64,000 bases of DNA from Flavobacteriales bacterium (lineage in GTDB: Bacteria > Bacteroidota > Bacteroidia > Flavobacteriales_F > PHOS-HE28): positions 186,001 through 250,000 of the forward strand of contig JACJZF010000005.1 of assembly GCA_020635725.1 (NCBI GenBank). The letters are read 5' to 3'. Position 1 is the first letter of the stretch. The number at the start of each line of letters is the position of its first letter. Below the pieces are notes generated by a model. It had not been told where the DNA came from, made no database searches, and saw only the letters and a program-made list of their open reading frames with translations. Positions 60,397-64,000 of the stretch are shown piece after piece. A program made the translations under genes and the position numbers.

Positions 60397-60714
60397 CGAC
60401 CCCGAAGGGGTCAAAGGCATCTTGAAGAGCAGGTTGAACGAGCCGTATTCGACCCTGAAAGGGTCACAGGAGTTTCACCCCAGCATACTTCTCATGTCCA
60501 CAATCTGGATGCACTCCCTCGACCCCGACGGGGTCACAGGCATTTTGATGGAAAGCGTTGCAGTAGGGTATTCGACCCTGAAAGGGTTGCAGGGATTCTC
60601 ACCCCAGCATAGTTCTCATGTTCACAAGCTGGATGTACTCCCTCGACCCCGAAGGGGTCACAGGCATCTTGATGGAATGCGTTGCGAGAGCGGTATTCGA
60701 CCCTGAAAGGGTCG
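60397..60714. repeat. Right tandem of three type-B/type-C units, period about 124 bp
   Basis: Type B occurs at 60397, 60520 and 60644, and type C at 60450, 60573 and 60698. The unit length is 123-125 bp. The first unit is a near copy of 59404-59473 including the ATCTTGAAGAGCAGGTTGA spacer. The last C ends 8 bp before the sucD stop codon. Confidence 0.93.
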
Positions 60715-60722
60715 CAAGAATT

Positions 60723-61592
60723 TCAACCCAGCACCTCCTTCACCTTCGCGCCGATCGTGGCCGGGCTTTCCACCACGTGGATGCCGCATTCGCGCATCAC
60801 GGCCTTCTTGGCGGCCGCGCTCTCATCGGCGCCGCTCACGATGGCGCCCGCATGGCCCATGGTGCGGCCCTTCGGCGCGGTCTCGCCGGCGATGAAGCCG
60901 ACAACGGGCTTCTTGCAGTTCTCCTTGATCCAGCGCGCGGCGCGGATCTCCAGGTCGCCGCCGATCTCGCCGATCATCACGATAGCCTTGGTGTCGGGGT
61001 CGTTGGCGAAGAGCTGCACGGCCTCGAGCGTGGTGGTGCCTATGATGGGGTCGCCGCCGATGCCGATGGCCGTGGTGATGCCGAGCCCGGCCTTCACCAC
61101 CTGGTCGGCTGCTTCGTAGGTGAGGGTGCCGCTCTTGCTCACGATGCCCACGGGGCCCTTCTTGAACACGAAGCCGGGCATGATGCCCACCTTGCATTCA
61201 TCGGCCGTGATCACGCCAGGGCAGTTGGGGCCGATGAGCGTGCAGCCCTTGCCGCGGATGTACTCGCGGGCGGTGACCATATCCTTCACCGGGATGCCCT
61301 CGGTGATGCACACGATGACCTTGATGCCGGCCTCAGCGGCCTCCATGATGGCATCGGCGGCGAAAGCGGGCGGAACGAAGATGATGCTCACATCGGCACC
61401 GGTCAGCTTCACCGCATCGCTCACGGTCTCGAACACCGGACGGTCCAGGTGCTTCTGACCGCCTTTGCCGGGGGTGACACCGCCCACCACGTTGGTGCCG
61501 TACTCGATCATCTGCGAGGCGTGGAAGGTGCCCTCGCTGCCGGTGAATCCCTGTACGATGACCTTGCTGTTCTTGTTGACGAGTACGCTCAT
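60723..61592 (-). CDS. sucD: Succinyl-CoA synthetase alpha subunit
   Basis: This 289-residue protein has a CoA-binding N-terminal domain (VIVQGFTGSEGTFHASQMIE), the GPNCPGVITADECKVGIMPG segment and the phosphohistidine H247 in MGHAGAIVSG. It makes succinate and NTP from succinyl-CoA in the TCA cycle together with SucC, which is not in the window. Length is full. Its stop codon lies 8 bp from the last palindrome of the repeat array. Confidence 0.95.
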   Translation of the reverse strand: MSVLVNKNSKVIVQGFTGSEGTFHASQMIEYGTNVVGGVTPGKGGQKHLDRPVFETVSDAVKLTGADVSIIFVPPAFAADAIMEAAEAGIKVIVCITEGIPVKDMVTAREYIRGKGCTLIGPNCPGVITADECKVGIMPGFVFKKGPVGIVSKSGTLTYEAADQVVKAGLGITTAIGIGGDPIIGTTTLEAVQLFANDPDTKAIVMIGEIGGDLEIRAARWIKENCKKPVVGFIAGETAPKGRTMGHAGAIVSGADESAAAKKAVMRECGIHVVESPATIGAKVKEVLG

Positions 61593-61640
61593 GTTCCGTG
61601 TGTCGTGGTGATGGTTGCCCTTGGTCGAGCGGCGGCGAAA

Positions 61641-62855
61641 TTAGGCCTTCACCCCGGACTGACCCGTAGCTTGGTGATGGCCCTGCCCCGAGGCGCGCAA
61701 GACCCTGATGTAGAGCACCGCGAGCCAGGCATTGATCGCGAGCAGAAGGCCCGCGGAAAAGAAGGGCAGCAGATAGCTCGTGGCATAGAGGGTGGTGCCT
61801 ACAATGGGCCCAACCACCCTGGCCAGCGAACCGAAGGATTGGAAGAGGCCCACTACCCTGCCCTGGTTGCGCGGGTCCACCTCACGCGAGAGCAAGGAGA
61901 GCGATGCTGGCCCCACCGGGCCGTTCACCAAGGCCATCAGGAAGATCAACGGAAGCTCGCCCACGAGGAAATAGCCCTGCGGCACCAGGCCCAGGAATAC
62001 GAGCACGATGGCCATGCCCACGTTGCCGATGATCAAGAGCCGCTCATCGCCGAAGGCGCTGCTCAGCTTGCGGATCAAGAGCCCCTGCACCAACGCGGTG
62101 CATACTCCCAGGAAGGCGAAGGCGTAGCCGCGCTGCTCCTCATTCAGCCCGAAATGCTCTTCCCAGAACAGCGTGGAGCACACCTGGAAGAGGAAGAAGG
62201 CCGTGATGTAGAAGAAGTTGATGATGAAGATGCGGCGCAGGTGCGGATGCGCGAGCACCTCGCGGTAATCCTTCACCGGCACCAGGCGCAGCACGGCATC
62301 GGGGTTCTTGTGCTGGAGCGATTCGGGCAGGATGAACCAGGCCAGCACCAGGTTCACCACGCAGAGCAGCGCCGCGAACCAGCCCACATAGGCGAAGCCG
62401 AACTTGGCCATGATGAGCCCACCCATGGGCGGACCGAAGATGAAGCCGAGCCCGAAGGCCGCGCCGATGAGGCCGAGCGCGCCGCTGCGCTTCTCGGGCG
62501 GGGTAATGTCGATGAGGTAGGCCTGCGCCACGCTGATGTTGCCCGAGGCGATGCCGTTGAGCGCTCGCGCCGCGAAGAGCAGGATGATGCCCTCGGAGAA
62601 ACCCAGCAGGGCGTAGCCGGCCGCGTTCAGGGCCAGGGTGATCATGAGCACGGGCCGGCGTCCGATGCGGTCGCTGAGGCTGCCCAGCAGTGGCGTGCTC
62701 AGGAACTGCATGATGGAGAAGATGGCGATGGCGAAGCCCACCCACACCTCGCTGCCCATGAGCTCGCTGATCCAGTTGGGCAAGATGGGGATCACCAGCC
62801 CGAAGCCCATCAGATCGATGAAGATGGTGAGGAAGAGGACGATGCGCGGGCTCAT
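61641..62855 (-). CDS. MFS transporter, TetA/DHA1-like
   Basis: This 404-residue protein has twelve expected helices. The MFS motif A is GSLSDRIGRRPVLM and motif C-like GPPMGGLIMAKFGFAYVG follows helix 5. The N-terminal LFLTIFIDLMGFGLVIPILP is typical of the TetA/DHA1 branch. Drug or metabolite export is possible, but the substrate is not evident. The ATG at 62855 is preferred over longer readings that run into the next gene. TACTTTCG lies 10 nt upstream on the minus strand. Confidence 0.87.
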   Translation of the reverse strand: MSPRIVLFLTIFIDLMGFGLVIPILPNWISELMGSEVWVGFAIAIFSIMQFLSTPLLGSLSDRIGRRPVLMITLALNAAGYALLGFSEGIILLFAARALNGIASGNISVAQAYLIDITPPEKRSGALGLIGAAFGLGFIFGPPMGGLIMAKFGFAYVGWFAALLCVVNLVLAWFILPESLQHKNPDAVLRLVPVKDYREVLAHPHLRRIFIINFFYITAFFLFQVCSTLFWEEHFGLNEEQRGYAFAFLGVCTALVQGLLIRKLSSAFGDERLLIIGNVGMAIVLVFLGLVPQGYFLVGELPLIFLMALVNGPVGPASLSLLSREVDPRNQGRVVGLFQSFGSLARVVGPIVGTTLYATSYLLPFFSAGLLLAINAWLAVLYIRVLRASGQGHHQATGQSGVKA

Positions 62856-62865
62856 GGAAGGCGCG

Positions 62866-62873
62866 CGAAAGTA
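62866..62873 (-). promoter_or_regulatory. -7 box of the MFS gene
   Basis: The minus strand reads TACTTTCG, 10 nt before the ATG at 62855. Confidence 0.4.
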
Positions 62874-62890
62874 CCCGTTCGGCGGGCCGT

Positions 62891-64000
62891 TCACTCCTGC
62901 GCCACGAAGGCGCGTGTCACGGCCGTGCCTTTCCGCATGTACGGACGTACGATCAGGCGGATCGTGTTCTTCCAGCTGATGTACTTCCACGCCCAGTTGA
63001 AGAGCACCATCATGCGGTTGCGGAAGCCTACCAGCTGGATCACGTGGATGAACATCCACATCAACCAGGCGAGGGTGCCGCCGAAGCTCGATCGGCCAAT
63101 GTCAACGACGGCCTTGCGGCGGCCGATCACCGCCATGCTGCCCTTGTCGCGGTAAGAGAATGGCCGCATTGGATGTCCATTGGCGCGACGGATGAGATTG
63201 TGTGCGAGGTTGCGTGCCTGCTGGATGGCGGCCTGCGCCACCTGCGGGTGCCCGCGTGGCCAGTCGGGCTCTTCCATGAGCGCGATGTCGCCGACCGCGT
63301 AGATATCGCTGTAGCCCTGCACCTGGCAGGTCCGGTCCACCATGAAGCGGTTGGCGCGCTCGTTCACACCCAGCTCCAATCCGGGGATGAGGTCGCCTTT
63401 CACCCCTGCCGCCCAGATCACCGTATTGGTTTCAAGCAGGCTGCCGTCGTCGAGCACGATACGGTCCGAGTCGCCACCGGTCACACGCTGATTCAGGCGC
63501 ACCTCCACGCCCAGCCCCTGCAGGTACTTCAGCGCGTTGGCGCTCGATCGCTCGCTGAAGTTCTTCAGCACGCGGTCGTTGCTGTCGATCAGCACGATGC
63601 GCATCAAGCTGCTCTCGAGCTCGCGGTACTCATGCTTCAGCACCGTGCGGCGTATCTCCGCAAGCGCGCCCGCCAGCTCCACGCCGGTTGGTCCGGCGCC
63701 CACGATCACGAAGTTGAGGCAGCGCTGCCGCTCCTCTTCATCGTGGATCACCATGGCGCGCTCGAACTCCTGCAGGAAGTCGCTGCGGATGTCGAGTGCC
63801 TGGCTGATGCTCTTGAGCTGCATGGCCACGTCGGCCATCTGCCGGTTGCCGAAGAAGTTGGTGGTGCTGCCCAGCGCGAGGATCAGGATGTCGTAGGTGT
63901 AATCGCCCACGCTGGTCTCAATGCGCTTCTCCTCGGGTACCACGCGCTTCACCTCGGCCATGCGGAAGGCCACGTTCGGCATGGGGCCCACGGTGCGGCG
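62891..64000 (-). CDS. Type II NADH dehydrogenase, truncated at the window edge
   Basis: The visible 370 residues of a two-Rossmann-fold flavoprotein include LNFVIVGAGPTGVELAGALAE for NADH binding, TNTVIWAAGVKGDLIPG, and DIYAVGDIALMEEPDWPRGHPQVAQAAIQQ for the FAD site. A C-terminal hydrophobic helix (TLAWLMWMFIHVIQLVGFRN) gives membrane association. NDH-2 feeds electrons from NADH to quinone without pumping protons. The N-terminal FAD motif lies beyond position 64000; the reading frame is open to the last base. Confidence 0.9.
   Translation of the reverse strand, partial: RRTVGPMPNVAFRMAEVKRVVPEEKRIETSVGDYTYDILILALGSTTNFFGNRQMADVAMQLKSISQALDIRSDFLQEFERAMVIHDEEERQRCLNFVIVGAGPTGVELAGALAEIRRTVLKHEYRELESSLMRIVLIDSNDRVLKNFSERSSANALKYLQGLGVEVRLNQRVTGGDSDRIVLDDGSLLETNTVIWAAGVKGDLIPGLELGVNERANRFMVDRTCQVQGYSDIYAVGDIALMEEPDWPRGHPQVAQAAIQQARNLAHNLIRRANGHPMRPFSYRDKGSMAVIGRRKAVVDIGRSSFGGTLAWLMWMFIHVIQLVGFRNRMMVLFNWAWKYISWKNTIRLIVRPYMRKGTAVTRAFVAQE

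Noticed and set aside
60618..63155. 845-codon plus-strand open frame
   Set aside because: It runs antisense to sucD and the MFS gene, is His/Ala/Glu-rich and starts in the repeat array. It is a by-product of GC-rich codon bias.

Overview
This 64-kb window is GC-rich chromosome from a member of the Bacteroidota, most likely a high-GC Flavobacteriales-like lineage. The support is the following: several secreted proteins end in type IX secretion (Por) sorting tails; promoters carry the Bacteroidota -7 box (TAnnTTTG) instead of sigma70-type boxes; Shine-Dalgarno sequences are not apparent; and some families present are typical of the phylum (GlmU-family nucleotidyltransferase, GbsR regulator, TIGR01777 oxidoreductase). 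The lineage is an inference from these features, not from a marker-gene tree.

Layout. Positions 1-13.9 kb hold a truncated dipeptide epimerase, a KdnA-type aminotransferase, an outer-membrane barrel, a secreted GH38 alpha-mannosidase-like enzyme, an SUI1-type initiation factor, rpsP, a secreted GH20 hexosaminidase and secreted M1 and HExxH peptidases. Positions 13.9-22.4 kb hold a MORN lipoprotein, a GT87 membrane enzyme, a secreted serine hydrolase, rocD, a GlmU-family protein, the Pit/PhoU-like phosphate pair and a PaaY-like hexapeptide protein. Positions 22.3-29.2 kb carry a DUF2330/RnfD-like pair, a cluster of receiver-only response regulators with a cytoplasmic histidine kinase, an NYN-cold-shock fusion and a HisKA_2 kinase. 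Positions 29.2-37.4 kb hold an S9 peptidase, DUF6624, OsmC, SnoaL-like, PNGase F-like and S10 carboxypeptidase genes plus a small membrane protein. Positions 37.5-44.1 kb hold dnaE, trxA, a DUF58 protein, tRNA-Asp and a membrane SGNH protein. Positions 44.3-47.6 kb are an apparent five-gene unit (GbsR regulator, methyltransferase, two paralogous small membrane proteins, TIGR01777 oxidoreductase) preceded by a strong palindromic operator. Positions 47.6-52.1 kb are a MacAB-like exporter operon. Positions 52.2-58.9 kb hold a serine hydrolase, a GT-C-like membrane protein, rsmE, DUF4159, a cupin and a KdnB-type alcohol dehydrogenase. Positions 59.0-60.7 kb are a dense array of short palindromes around a single-domain Y1 (RAYT/IS200-like) transposase. 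Then follow sucD, an MFS exporter and a truncated type II NADH dehydrogenase.

Themes. (1) Secreted degradation of glycoproteins: PNGase F-like, GH20, GH38 and at least four secreted peptidases could together strip and digest N-glycoproteins. (2) The two enzymes that convert Kdo to 8-amino-Kdo (KdnA and KdnB type) both occur here but about 57 kb apart. (3) Gene ends are tightly packed: five convergent pairs overlap by exactly 4 nt at their stop codons. Many first genes have a -7-like box ending only 4-6 nt before the start codon, which predicts leaderless mRNAs.

Most unusual regions: the RAYT bracketed by an exact 23-bp inverted repeat inside 24 palindromes with a higher-order repeat structure (59.0-60.7 kb), and the GbsR-controlled operon with two TTTCA-N8-TGAAA sites (44.3-47.6 kb).
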